A DNA stretch of 64,000 nt, taken from positions 47,391,553 to 47,455,552 of the forward strand of contig JAQMRL010000001.1 in assembly GCA_035578175.1 (NCBI GenBank), read 5' to 3'. The DNA is from Catonia carolina. Lineage: Eukaryota > Arthropoda > Insecta > Hemiptera > Achilidae. The notes under the pieces are model-generated. The model was given only the letters and a program-made list of their open reading frames with translations. It did no database searches and was not told the DNA's origin. Both the position numbers and the translations under genes were made by a program. Positions 23,672-34,313 of the stretch are shown here, one piece after another. Positions within the stretch are counted from its first letter, which is position 1; the number at the start of each line of letters is the position of its first letter.

Positions 23672-24058
23672 TTTGTGGTGTAGCAGTTAGCGCACTAGCC
23701 TACAAATTCGGGAGATTCCGAGTTCAAATCCCGGTTTGACTAACTCCATGTGGTGGTGGCAGACGGACGGTCATATCTACTCACTAACTTTCACATAATT
23801 GGTTTGCTGGCATTTCTCCCACCACCTCCCCTCCGATTGGTTGCCCGAAAGCACAGACCCGGAGGCCGACCCGTAGAACTCTTACGTACCGTGACTGGTG
23901 ACTGTCATATACCTAATTTTTCAACAACTAAAATAAGATAATCGAGAGCGAGGGTGAGCTTGGTCGGCAACCAGGGGGATGCGTTGTACTCACTTTCTTG
24001 CCGGGGGAACCTCTTGACGCACAAGGCGCCCGTCATCATGAACATTAAACTAGAAAGT
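23672..24058 (+). mobile_element. tRNA-headed SINE-like element (family D)
   Basis: A-box-like TGGTGTAGCAGTTAGCGCAC and B-box GAGTTCAAATCCC are followed by about 330 bp of GC-richer, unassigned body. It directly precedes the LOA/R1 LINE debris, so the body may share the LINE 3' end. Confidence 0.55.
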
Positions 24059-24079
24059 TGCGTCCTAACAGTCCTAAGA

Positions 24080-24700
24080 AATGGTCAGAAATAAAATATA
24101 GGCTTAAATTAAAGATTAAAATATAGCTCGGACCTGTCACCAAATTATAATGCACCAGCAAGTGCTCGACACCATTAAATTGTTCCCGGCAAGGAACAAT
24201 TTAGTGAAACGGTACCAGAGATTCAGACCTATGCAGGATAACTCCTTTAATTAAACTACATGACGATGGTAGAATGAAGCTACCTCGTCAAGGAACTCTC
24301 TTACCGGAGAGCTATGCACCTCGCAGAAAAGCTCTCACGTACCTTAAGGGACCAATTTTCCCCTTGGCCTTGAAGCTCCAGGGTCATTTGCTGCCTGGAC
24401 CCCCCTAGAGCGGGGCAGTCATACAATAGATGGTCTCGTTACTGTGCCTCCCCACAGACACAAGAATCATCATCCAGTAGACAGAACCTTTTCACATATG
24501 CCGAAAACTCACCATGACCAGTGACGATCAGCACTCCCGAAGTCCTTAAATAAACGCTTGAGGCATACCATCCCCCCAAATCTTGTATAAATTCATACAA
24601 AGACCTTCCCTTGGGCGAGGTGTTCCACTTCGCCTACACGCTTCCAAAGCGAGAGTCTGTACTCTCTTCTTCAGGGCAGGGTAGGACAACCTTATTTCGA
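24080..24700 (-). pseudogene. LOA/R1-type LINE C-terminal fragment
   Basis: The minus strand reads TGHGEFSAYVKRFCL and then CVCGEAQ, a stop, and RDHLLYDCP. This is the C-x-C...H-x4-C zinc-finger-like end of R1/LOA-group LINE proteins, preceded by the conserved TGHG. An internal stop sits within the finger. Confidence 0.75.
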
Positions 24701-24719
24701 CATTCAAGTTATTCGGTTC

Positions 24720-25460
24720 CTCCTGATTCCATAACTTTCACATAAAATACTTAATATTTTTATACATAATTCCTAACCTAATTCTATTTCCCAGAAAAGG
24801 AAAGACAACCTTGTTCGCTGGGGGAGTGCCGCAGTCATAGATTCTAATCTTATGTGTTACAATGCAATTATATATTATTCAAAAATATTATCTAACAATT
24901 ATTAGTAATTATTCTGTTTTACAAAATCCATCACAACTACCACTACTAGGCTATAATGACTGCTATTACTATTATAATATTATTATTTTTGTTATAGAGT
25001 ATCCTATTTATAACTTCATCTTTTCATAATCTAGAAAAGTTGTCAAACTCTATAAATTAAAGACAAACACAATGAAACAGAAACTATTTCCACTCTATTA
25101 CATCAAAATGATTTTAATTTAAAAAATAAGTTTTCTTTTATCCACTATAACATTTCTTTATTTATTTTTTAAATATTGTGGTCGAACAGAAGCTGTTACC
25201 ACAACATTGATGCGTCTCCTATACCTTAATTGGTTTCTCCGTATTGTTACATTTTAATTTACTATTTAAAATTTATTTAAATTTTGAGGTGTTAGTTTAC
25301 ATAGAACTGTAATTAATATTAAATAAATCTTTATATTTCAGTATATTCAAGAATATATTTTAAATACATTTTTTAAGCAAAGTTGTCAAAGTTAAAACAT
25401 TAAATAAAATACGAAATATTGCCAAATTCAAGCTTTTAAACTTTGGGTGTAACACCGTAC
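24720..25460. other. No recognised gene
   Basis: AT-rich with ATT-type simple sequence at about 24964-24990. Nothing else is seen. Confidence 0.5.
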
Positions 25461-25464
25461 AGTT

Positions 25465-25825
25465 AGAGTTGTTGTTGTTAAGGTCATCAGCCAAAAGGCT
25501 GGTTTGAACCTCTAGAGGTTTTACTAAGTAAAACGAGGAGTGAGGTGGTTTACCATTGCCTTCCTCACTGAGTGGAAAAGTACGCTTATCAGCATGCCGA
25601 GCCCTCTGAAAAGCACATATTTTCCACTCTGCAAATGACACCTTCACTTCTTTTACCACAGGGTCTGGCTGTATAATGAAATTCATTACTTTCAGATAAG
25701 ATAACTCTGATTAGTGTCTTTCACACCTCTACCTCTTCTGTTCTTAAATGATTCAGTCATTTAATTGGCTGACCATGTGATAAGAAACAGAACTATTTAT
25801 TTTAGCCCTGCAATGAACAGTTAGA
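25465..25825 (-). repeat. Repeat C, copy C1
   Basis: A member of a family with five copies in this window. Shared landmarks are AGGCTGGTTTGAACCTCTAG, TGCTGATAAGC (here inverted), GCAAATGACACCTTCACTTC and AGAACTATT near the far end. No coding capacity. The intact mariner sits just beyond its end. Confidence 0.75.
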
Positions 25826-25833
25826 GTAGTATA

Positions 25834-25876
25834 CGAGGGTAGGCTGATAAGTAATGCACACATGCTTGTAGAAGAC
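25834..25876 (+). repeat. Mariner left TIR
   Basis: Begins CGAGGGTAGGCTGATAAG after TA. Exact complement of the right TIR over 43 bp. Confidence 0.95.
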
Positions 25877-25992
25877 AACTAAATAAACTTCAGTAGCGCG
25901 CCTGGTGGCATGTGGAAGTACTATTTCTCCTCTACAAGCCTGCGCAGTTTGAAGGCGTTGCTTTCATTCAGTTTGTTTTGAGTAGTGGAAGT

Positions 25993-27066
25993 ATGGCGTC
26001 GTGTTCTGGTGCTATGTCAACGAGAATTAAACAACGCGCTGTTATCGAATTTTTAACTGCTGAGAAAGTGAATCCTAGTGAGATTTATCGTCGTTTAAAG
26101 GCTGTTTATTGTGACGATACTGTTGATAGGTCTACTGTGAATCGTTGGGTAATAAAATTTCGTGATTGCCAACCTGGAAAAGCCTTAATTGTTGACAAAA
26201 CACGCAGTGGACGACCAATCACTGCCTCAGACGATAATCGTCGCAAACTCATCGATGATTTGATTCAAAATGACCGGCGAATCACTCAACAGCGTATCGC
26301 AAACCAAATTGGAATATCTAAGGAACGTGTTGGCTTCATTATTGAACAATTGGGATACCGTAAAATCTGTGCACGATGGGTACCACGCCGTCTGACAGAC
26401 GAGAATAAACAGCGTCGATTGGAATGCTGTGAACAACTTTTGAAGCGCTACCGTGACGAAGGAGACGACTTTCTTTTGAATATTGTGACGGGGGACGAGT
26501 CATGGGTTCATCATTACGATCCCGAAGAAAAAAGGCAGAGCGCTGAATATCGTCATCCACATTCTCCTGTTGTGAAAAAGTTCAAAACACAACCGTCCGC
26601 AAAAAAAATTCTTTTGACTGTGTTTTGGGATGCTCGCCGAGTTTATGTGACTGATTATCTGGAACGAGGGGCAACGGTAAATTCTGCTCAGTATATACAG
26701 ACTCTGAAACACCTCCGACGTCGAGTTTGTCGTGTTAGAGGCAACCTGGCGCCAATAATTTTGCAACACGACAATGCTCGTCCACACACTTCGCGTGCAA
26801 CTGGAGAGGCTCTGAGAAACCTGAAGTTTCAACCAATTTTACACCCTCCGTATTCTCCCGACCTTGCGCCTTGCGATTTTTATTTTTTTCCTCTACTGAA
26901 GAGAGACCTTAAGGGTAATCATTACAGCTCGGACAATGAGGTGAAGGCAGCTATTGCGTCCTGGGTTCGAGGAAAGTCGGAAGAATTTTTCAGTGACGGA
27001 ATGAAAAAACTTGTTAAACGTTGGGAGAAATGTGTAATGCTTAACGGTGACTATATTGAAAAATAA
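25993..27066 (+). CDS. Mariner transposase (DD34D)
   Basis: A 357-residue cut-and-paste transposase that would act in the nucleus on its own TIRs and insert at TA. The start at 25993 is chosen because it gives the usual mariner length (about 345-360); the frame is open 27 codons further upstream to an ATG at 25912. The N-terminus has two helix-turn-helix regions (RRLKAVYCDDTVDRSTVNRW and RRITQQRIANQIGISKERVG). The linker WVPRRLT stands for the family's WVPHELT. Catalytic residues, numbered from the chosen start, are D168 (TGDESW), D260 (LQHDNARPHT) and D295 (YSPDLAPCDF), with 34 residues between the last two. No stop or frameshift. The subfamily is not assigned. Confidence 0.95.
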   Translation: MASCSGAMSTRIKQRAVIEFLTAEKVNPSEIYRRLKAVYCDDTVDRSTVNRWVIKFRDCQPGKALIVDKTRSGRPITASDDNRRKLIDDLIQNDRRITQQRIANQIGISKERVGFIIEQLGYRKICARWVPRRLTDENKQRRLECCEQLLKRYRDEGDDFLLNIVTGDESWVHHYDPEEKRQSAEYRHPHSPVVKKFKTQPSAKKILLTVFWDARRVYVTDYLERGATVNSAQYIQTLKHLRRRVCRVRGNLAPIILQHDNARPHTSRATGEALRNLKFQPILHPPYSPDLAPCDFYFFPLLKRDLKGNHYSSDNEVKAAIASWVRGKSEEFFSDGMKKLVKRWEKCVMLNGDYIEK

Positions 27067-27138
27067 ATAGATAATTTGGTAGGTTAAGATTTGTACTTTA
27101 ATTTGTTATTTACCCCATCTTGCTATTTCTTTTTGTTC

Positions 27139-27181
27139 GTCTTCTACAAGCATGTGTGCATTACTTATCAGCCTACCCTCG
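27139..27181 (-). repeat. Mariner right TIR
   Basis: Exact complement of 25834-25876, followed by TA at 27182-27183. Confidence 0.95.
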
Positions 27182-27229
27182 TATATATATAAAATAAAAA
27201 CCAAGACGTCCTGCTTGAGATGAGTACAG

Positions 27230-27447
27230 AGAGAGAACTTATTCAGACTAGAACAAGACTCTACAATATCTTCGTCATGTTGTGGGATGTATGTGGAGAA
27301 ACGGGAAGACGTCAAGACTCGTGGCTGAAGCAATATAGAAAATGGCGCACCTGTTCCTCTATAAACCAATTCAAGAAAGCGATGTCGAAAATTAAAATTG
27401 GCATTATGATAGCCAACCTCGATAAGGTAAAGAAACTAAGCATATGA
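27230..27447 (+). pseudogene. RTE-type LINE C-terminal fragment
   Basis: GRRQDSWLKQYRKW followed by FKKAMSKIKIGIMIANLD resembles the conserved end of RTE-type polymerases (basic run, SWL, then an R/K-rich helix ending in MIANL). It has no start and no core domain, and begins close to the mariner's right end. Confidence 0.6.
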
Positions 27448-27449
27448 TA

Positions 27450-27840
27450 TAATATTATCTATTTTCATCTGTAAAACGAATATATACGAGTATTTTGCAG
27501 TCTAAGGTCCCATGAAAATCCCCATTATAACTTTCACTTTACAATACAATAAATCATGTAACTTATAATTACTTTACGATGAAATTGGCTATACAGGCAA
27601 TGTGATTGATAAACGTAACAAGGTAACTGCAATTGAACAATTGAATGATATTAACGGTTTAACAGTAAATATCACTTTATATACATTTTATGATATTTCG
27701 TTTATTAATACTTTTTTATATTTACTTAAAAAACTTTAATTCTATAACATTTTATACCGTATTTTTTAATATAATAATTACTATTTAAATAAAGTGCCGG
27801 TAACACGCAGATGGAATGTTAAATAATTTGTACTCAATCT
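27450..27840. other. No recognised gene
   Basis: AT-rich, nothing recognised. Confidence 0.5.
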
Positions 27841-27844
27841 GTTA

Positions 27845-28152
27845 GTTTCAGGGCTACAAATAAGTTCTCTTTCTTATCACATGTCATTGTCATAGATAAC
27901 TGAATCGTTTAGTCATCGTTTAACAGATGAGATAGAGGTGTAAAAGACAATAGTCAGAGTTATCTTCTCAATGAATTTCATTATACCGCCAGACCCTGAG
28001 GTGAACGAAGTGAAGGTATATTTGCAGGGCGAAAATATATAATTTTCAGAGGACCTGGCATGCTGATAAGCATACTTTCAATTCAGTGAGAATTACAGTA
28101 AAACTTGTAGTGGTTCAAACCAGCATTTCGGCTGATAACCTAAACAATAAAA
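27845..28152 (+). repeat. Repeat C, copy C2
   Basis: Inverted relative to C1. It starts at CAGGGCTACAAATAAG and ends TTTCGGCTGATAACCTAAAC, with CATGCTGATAAGCATACTTT in the middle. Confidence 0.75.
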
Positions 28153-28154
28153 AT

Positions 28155-28545
28155 TATCACGTAAATAAAACATATTAGTGTTATTAATATTTTAAATACT
28201 TAAATTTGTATTCTAGAAGTTTGTTTAAGAGATTCTTTACAAATTAAGTACGTAATAACTTCTATATACTTCAGTGAAAACCATTGGGTAGAAATTCAGC
28301 ATTTCAGTCAAAACTTTACTTAATTTGAAATTAAATACTGTGTTTAATTGTTTTTAAAAGTCCTTTTAAATAAAAAACTTTCTGGAACGTAATAGTGATG
28401 ATGAATATCATGATATTCTGTTCACTGAACAATGGATTTTTAAGCGATTGGAATAGTTTGGGTTAATACAAAAAGAATATTGACAATTTTTATTATATAC
28501 AAAGTTTTGATTGTAATATTATATTTACTATACTAATATTTGTAT
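28155..28545. other. No recognised gene
   Basis: AT-rich, nothing recognised. Confidence 0.5.
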
Positions 28546-28549
28546 ATAC

Positions 28550-29310
28550 TATACAGGTTTCTTCACTCTAAATCACCCATACGTCTCAAACAGAAATTAT
28601 TACTCTACAATTCTCTCTTAAAACCTATCTGGATGTACGGTATTCAAATTTTTGGTTCCGCAAAGCTGAGTAATTTAAAAACTATTCAAGCATTCTAGTC
28701 TAATTTTTTCCGTATAATTACCGGTTCACAATACTATATCTCAAATTATACACTACACACTGATTTAAAAACACCATTCATTTGTGATATCGTCAAAAAT
28801 AGTTTATATTAAATTCTACTCAAAACTACCAATCCATAACAATCCACTTATCAGTGATATGGCAAATCCGCCAGGCTTCATCAGAAGATTAAAAAGAAGA
28901 TGGAGACGAGATCTTCTTTAATTTTATTCTTTGTGCATGTTTATGTCGAAAAAGATGAAATAATGTGAAATAGTAGATGTAATTTTTGTTTTATTTTAAA
29001 TATGTCTTATTACTATTGGTAATAACTTTTCTGTGACAATATGAACTTTTTGTTTTTCTTTTTATACTTTTGTATATTTTACGTTCATTGTTATTCCAAA
29101 TTTAACATTACTGAATGTTGAATTTTATATCATGTCTGTTCTTGTTATTTGTAATTTACTATCAATGTTCTCTCATCTTTTGGTTTTACAGAACAGTCGG
29201 ACGTTAAACAAAAAAAAAAAAAAAAAAAATCATCTTTTGGTTGTTCTATACCTGTATAGTACAGTTAAAGATTCAAAATAAAGAATAAAAAAATAAAATA
29301 ATATTTCTAC
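28550..29310 (+). pseudogene. Jockey-type LINE C-terminal fragment with 3' UTR
   Basis: The plus strand reads LLLYNSLLKPIWMYGIQIFG, with a stop shortly after, then NFFRIITGSQYYISNYTLHT. This is the same region as the Jockey fragment at 16.2 kb. The polymerase ends near 28920. An AT-rich UTR follows and ends in AATAAAG and A-rich sequence near 29280-29300. A younger 44-bp micro-insertion lies in the UTR. Confidence 0.75.
29186..29229 (+). mobile_element. 44-bp LINE-tail micro-insertion with 13-bp target duplication
   Basis: About 24 nt of LINE 3' end (ACAGTCGGACGTTAAAC) plus about 20 A residues lie between perfect copies of TCATCTTTTGGTT (29173-29185 and 29230-29242). This is an extremely 5'-truncated retroposition event. 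Confidence 0.85.
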
Positions 29311-29319
29311 TTTGTGATA

Positions 29320-30570
29320 TTCGAATAAAAGTGTGTAGCGGTGTTAAATGAACTAACAAACGATTGAATAAAACTGGAAAGATATTTATTGAAAAAAAGT
29401 TAAATGTTATCAATACCTAAAATTTAAACAATTTATTTGATCTTAGCTTCAAATGTATTCAAAAATTTTAACTATGTTTTAAATTTATGTCAGCGAGCTA
29501 TTAATATATGAAAATTTAAATTTTGGAATTAATATAAAATTTAATGTAATTTTACCTAATTTTAAATTTAAATTTTTAATGATATAGTCAATTCTCCTCG
29601 CGAATCGAGACTTCAAGTACAATTAGATTTCTGATTATTCCTAGAATTTCTTCAATGGCTTATTTCAGCTTTGCCCTATATTATATTTCTATTTCCTTAA
29701 AAAACATGTTTATTTCAACAAATGGATTTATATTATACTATGATTTCGTTCGTTATATATTTAGTATTTATACAATATTTATTAACATTATAACATTTAC
29801 AACATTTAATATTAACATTATTTAAACATTCATGTTCGAATATTTAGTTATATATTTAATATTCAACATTTATTCATTTCATCAAAAGGATATATAATTT
29901 CCTTCTAGAATTTCTTCGTTATATGTTCAGTTTTTAATATTCATTTCTTTTTCCTTCGTAAAGAAGTTTATACTAGTAAACTTCTTAAAGTTGTAACTAG
30001 CCTCTAGGCTAATGATCTAAAAAATTTAATTAATTATTCCGAGAATTCAACAACTCAATATTTACCTATTTTTAACCTAATTAACAGATAGCATTTGAAA
30101 GAAAGAATATATTATCGTCGTTATAAGAACGCATAAATTTAAATTTGCAGAGCGTTAAAAAATATAACCTGATAATAGTTCATAAAATGTAGTGTTCAAA
30201 CCAGCGACCCACTTTAGCTTATAAAGGCCTATTACTGTGTCAATTCAGGACTACCAGGATTATAACATTTTTTGTGCTTGTATTTTGGCTACTTCAAAAA
30301 ATATTAGTCAGCCGTCACTGAACTAACTTTCTGGTGTTGTTTGAAAAGAAATGAGTTGTTGACAGAAAATTGACAAAGCTGGTGCAGAAAGTAAAAATTT
30401 TAATCATACATTATCAGTTAACTAACGGATCCAAAATTAACAAAAAATAAACTTAAAAAAGCGTTACCTAACAAAATATTTTTAAACTGCACAATTTATG
30501 TGTTTAACATATCTGAAAAAATTATAAATAAATTTAATCGATGTGATATACAGTAAACGAATTTATGCGT
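29320..30570. other. AT-rich sequence without recognised gene
   Basis: Loose repeats of TTCGTTATAT and AACATTTA at 29750-29940; nothing coding. Confidence 0.5.
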
Positions 30571-30579
30571 TGTGCGAGT

Positions 30580-30870
30580 AAGGCGAGTTACGTTGACTGT
30601 GACGAGCGTGTAACGTCGAAGGTAGAGACAATATCGAACCAATCAGCATCTAGTATTTCTGTCCGATGGTCAAGCTCCAAATCAAACTAACCAGATGTCT
30701 TCTTATGCGTCATTTTGTTTGGTTAATATTCTCCAATCAGAGAGCTTATAGTTATCCACTACGTCTTTCGATATCAACCAATGAAACCGTTTCATTCAGT
30801 GTTGTCATTTTCAGAATGCTGCTTCCTGATTGGTTCGGTACTTTTGCTGCGCGTGACGTTAGTGTAATTT
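30580..30870. promoter_or_regulatory. Cluster of CCAAT boxes with CRE-like sites
   Basis: CCAAT occurs at 30639, 30733 and 30778, and inverted (ATTGG) at 30829. Two are CCAATCAG. CG-containing sites such as GTGACGTTAG (about 30853) and GTAACGTCGAAG (about 30609) flank them. The block is less AT-rich than its surroundings. A promoter is possible but no gene is seen next to it. Confidence 0.35.
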
Positions 30871-30983
30871 TTACATGAGATTCACCCAATTTTACCGTCT
30901 ATTTAGCAATTAAGCAGAACATATCAGAGTAACTTCTACTGAAGTGTTATACATTCTACAATTTTATCGCCTACAAAATAACT

Positions 30984-31013
30984 TTCTACCACTTGTTTTA
31001 ACAAGAGGTAGAA
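30984..31013. repeat. 14-bp hairpin
   Basis: TTCTACCACTTGTT, TT, AACAAGAGGTAGAA, with one mismatch. It stands 11 bp before a second hairpin. Confidence 0.65.
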
Positions 31014-31024
31014 CTTTTTTTAAC

Positions 31025-31068
31025 CGTTCCGTACCAGGAAGACCTAAAGTTCTTCCGGGTACGGAACG
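31025..31068. repeat. 19-bp hairpin
   Basis: CGTTCCGTACCAGGAAGAC, loop CTAAAG, then TTCTTCCGGGTACGGAACG; two mismatches. Confidence 0.7.
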
Positions 31069-31079
31069 AAATTGGAATT

Positions 31080-31680
31080 AGTTTACGTAACTTCAGAATA
31101 TTCGCACGTGCCCTTCATGAAATGAATTAAAACAAACCAAGAGAATAGATAAGGTTGTCCCTTACATGCTTGCTCTATTTCGGTACCTTGTTTTGTCGGC
31201 TAATAAAGTAAACACTATACGTACGTAAAAACTTGTTGCTTTTATCAATGTAAATTAAAATTAATTATAAAGAAATGACACTGAAATTTCTCAGTCAAAA
31301 TATCTTGAGTAGAATTACCGTTAAAATCAAACCGGATAAGAGAATATACCTGATTAATGTCGGTTAATAGCAAAAAAAGTATTGTGTTCTACAACCAGAA
31401 TCATTAAAAAAAATGGTCAACCAATATGAAGAAATCCTGGGCGATGCTATTTCACACATTTTTTCACCTTGATTCGGAATTTAATTCATTAATTAATTTA
31501 TGATGGGTAAATTTAGTAATTCCATTAACAGTTAGTTCCAGTGTTAAAAATGTTTTAAATTGATTTACTAGTTACACGGCTATATAAAATAGTTTTTTAT
31601 CACGAGAGCAGCCAATTTCCGGCTGACACTTTTTAGGAACATAAGTGGTACAGTGCTAAGAAACACTTTACAGAGTTTTC
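31080..31680. other. No recognised gene
   Basis: AT-rich, nothing recognised. Confidence 0.5.
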
Positions 31681-31684
31681 TCTT

Positions 31685-31850
31685 CTGAGAGTGTATGATT
31701 ATACACCCAGACCGTGTGGCGTAGAAAGTGAAAGTGACATTTGGAAGGTGGAATCTAGAAGCTTTTGAGAAGGCCTGCCATGCTGATGTAAACACTTTTC
31801 CACTCAGTGAGACGGCCATGAACAAAAAAGGAATGGCAAACCATTTCACT
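31685..31850 (+). repeat. Repeat C, copy C3 (partial)
   Basis: It keeps the central part: CCCAGACCGTGTGG, GTGACATTTGGA, CATGCTGATG, TTTTCCACTCAGTGAG and AATGGCAAACCA. Both ends are missing or too diverged. Confidence 0.65.
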
Positions 31851-32094
31851 TTGCAGTTATTAATATTGATTTTATATCTTAAATCTTCAAATTTTTTTAT
31901 ACCAATATTCGGGTAAAACACGTCTTTCTTGTTTGGTTGATATGTACCAATAAATCAAAATTCAATCTTAAGGTTCAGCGTCTACTGTCAGTTAATTATC
32001 GTTATTTCTTCAAATACAAATTGTATTCTATTAAATTTTGAAAGTTTTTATTTAAATATAATATCCATCTAAAACTTCTTTGAAACCTCATTAT
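31851..32094. other. No recognised gene
   Basis: AT-rich spacer between two repeat C copies. Confidence 0.5.
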
Positions 32095-32390
32095 GTTTGT
32101 TGTTGTTTAGGTCAACAGCTGAAAGGCTGGTTCGAACCTCTAGAGGTTTTACTAAGTAAAAATGAGGAGTGAGGTGATTTACTATTGCCTTTCTCGCTGA
32201 TTTGAAAGAGTATGCTTATCAGCATGCAAGACCCTGCGAAAAGCACCCACTTTCCACTCTGCAAATGACACCTTCACTTCATTCACCATAGGGCCTGGCT
32301 GTATAGTGAAATTAATTACTCTCAGACGAGATAACTCTGACTAGTGATAAGAAACAGAACTATTTTTTGTAGCTCTCAAACTAACAGATC
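32095..32390 (-). repeat. Repeat C, copy C4
   Basis: Same orientation as C1, with AGGCTGGTTCGAACCTCTAG, ATCAGCATGCAAGACCCTG and GAAACAGAACTATT. The part between the two ends is shortened. Confidence 0.75.
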
Positions 32391-32587
32391 AAGTGCAATT
32401 AATTTAACACTCCACCGGCCCGTTACGGGCAACATAATTTTTATTGAATAAATAGTCTACTTAAATTTAGGGTTTCAATACTATGAAAGTTTTAAATAAC
32501 AAAGCCCTACTTTTTAAATTGGCAATTGTCATCCGTATTCACAAATTATCATTAATTCATTTATTCAAGTTGTTTTAGCTTATGCAA

Positions 32588-32752
32588 AGTCGCATTGACA
32601 TGTTGATCATTAGCGACTGCTGATGGGTTTGGTACTGTAACGGTGGGTATTAACGTGTTAAAATTTCTAGATCCTAGCCGGGAATCGACCCGAGATCTTT
32701 TGCTTTGTAGGCTAGCCCACTAGTCACTACGCTATAGATGCGGTCTAATATT
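32588..32752 (-). mobile_element. tRNA-derived SINE, family B
   Basis: The minus strand has TAGCGTAGTGACTAGTGGGC, B-box GGGTCGATTCCC, the join GGCTAGGATCTAGAAATTTT, and the body motif GTCGCTAATGATC. Confidence 0.7.
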
Positions 32753-32817
32753 GAAATTTTATTTAGTAATTTATAATACGAAGAAGGTTTAAATATTTAA
32801 GAACATAAAAAAGTAGG

Positions 32818-32990
32818 CCCGCCTCTGTAGCGTAGTGAAGCGCACTTGCCTCCACTAGCCTCCAACGCGGAGGTTTGATTTCCGGCTAGGGTCTGGAAAT
32901 TTTCACATCTTGCTACTCGCTGTCCCCACCGTATTCGTTTATGTTAATAACCATTCTACTGATGCAACTGAAAATAATAAAAAAAAACAA
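32818..32990 (+). mobile_element. tRNA-derived SINE, family B
   Basis: Head TGTAGCGTAGTGAAGCGCAC, B-box-like GGTTTGATTTCC, join GGCTAGGGTCTGGAAATTTT, then an end with TGATGCAACTG and an A-rich tail. It stands head-to-head with the minus-strand copy 66 bp away. Confidence 0.7.
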
Positions 32991-33098
32991 AATTAATAAA
33001 TTAGGAAATTATATATATGTAACTTTAAGATATTTTTAAACAGATGATTCAATATATGTATTAATCGTACAAAATGTTATTAAAATTTAAAATTGATA

Positions 33099-33420
33099 AC
33101 CCACTAAATTGGTCTAGAGGTAAAGTACCCGCGAATCAGCTATAGTTATTACAGCTGATTTTCGGAGACGGAATTTGTGTGGTTCAAATCCTTGTAAATG
33201 TAGTTTAATTTTATAAGCATTTAAATACTAGACAGTGGTTACCGGTGTCTTTGTTGGTTTGTGTTCAATTAACCATCGTCTTTCAGGAATAATCGACACT
33301 AAGTCTGTACACGACTACTCCTCATTTGTACATCATACACATTATTCTCATTTCATTGGGTCATGGAGTAGCGTATTGTTCTTAAATTGAACAGATTGCA
33401 ACGTATACATATTAGGAATT
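33099..33420 (+). mobile_element. tRNA-derived SINE, family A, copy A2
   Basis: Head TTGGTCTAGAGGTAAAG, B-box GGTTCAAATCC, body GTGGTTACCGGTGTCTTTG, AATTAACCAT and TCATTGGGTCATGG, and 3' end ATATTAGGAA. Full length relative to A3. Confidence 0.85.
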
Positions 33421-33424
33421 TTTT

Positions 33425-34310
33425 AGAAATGAAAATTGACTACACAGCTGATTGTTACATGTGACATCAATACAATTGCTCCATTTATCAAGCCACGTAA
33501 CTGAATTCCGTAAGCTTGTTAAAATGATTATCTCTACGAGGTTTCCTTTTTTATGGCATTCCAGATTATTGAAGGTTACTGGAAGATGACTTTAGTAGAC
33601 AAACACTACGTTAATCTTGATAAACACATTTTTCAATGCCGGCCGACCAATAAAATGAATTGAAATGTATTTTGCGTCAAAAATATAATATTTTGAGCAA
33701 GCAGCATACAATATTTGGCTACTAATTATTCACAAAGGAGAGAATTGAAGAACGTTTAGCTAAATGACAAGTCCGTTTGTTTAATGTTCTTGGTTCAATT
33801 TCCGGGAAGCTAGTCAATTTTCTTTACTAAAACACGAATAATTATTAAAAAGCAAGAAAGAAAAAACTAAATGAAAATTTAATCGATAATATCACTTAAA
33901 TAAATAATATAAAAGTAAAATAAAAATGTTCGCATACAAATACAAAATAGGAAACGTTTCAATCCTTTAGCCATCAGAAAGCACACATGTGTACACCATC
34001 AAATCCTTTCACCACTGCATACAAAACAGGACCACCGGAGATTTACTTTTAGAGCTCTATTTCACATATAGCTGTCTAACTCTCACACATATCAGACGTA
34101 TATATTTCTCTCTACTGTGTATATTTTACGGTACTCGCAGATATAGTAAAATGTACACCATGATTCAAAAGTTTTACCTGCAAAATGAATCAGCACCTTC
34201 AAAGTTTCAATACACGTTGTACATATTTAAAGTAACGAATATTCGATAATTAAGAAAAAACAAAAACTATAAAAAAATTATTTTAGTCACAATTTCAGTT
34301 TTACGAAATA
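33425..34310. other. AT-rich sequence without recognised gene
   Basis: Short frame at 33989-34249, not recognised. Confidence 0.5.
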
Positions 34311-34313
34311 TAA

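Larger units (their letters stand above)
25834..27181 (+). mobile_element. Intact mariner transposon
   Basis: 1348 bp bounded by identical 43-bp TIRs (25834-25876 and 27139-27181), each with a TA immediately outside, the target duplication of mariner/Tc1 elements. It carries one uninterrupted transposase. Perfect TIRs and an open frame indicate a recent insertion. Confidence 0.95.

Noticed and set aside
26227..26832. Minus-strand frames inside the mariner
   Set aside because: They are antisense to the intact transposase.
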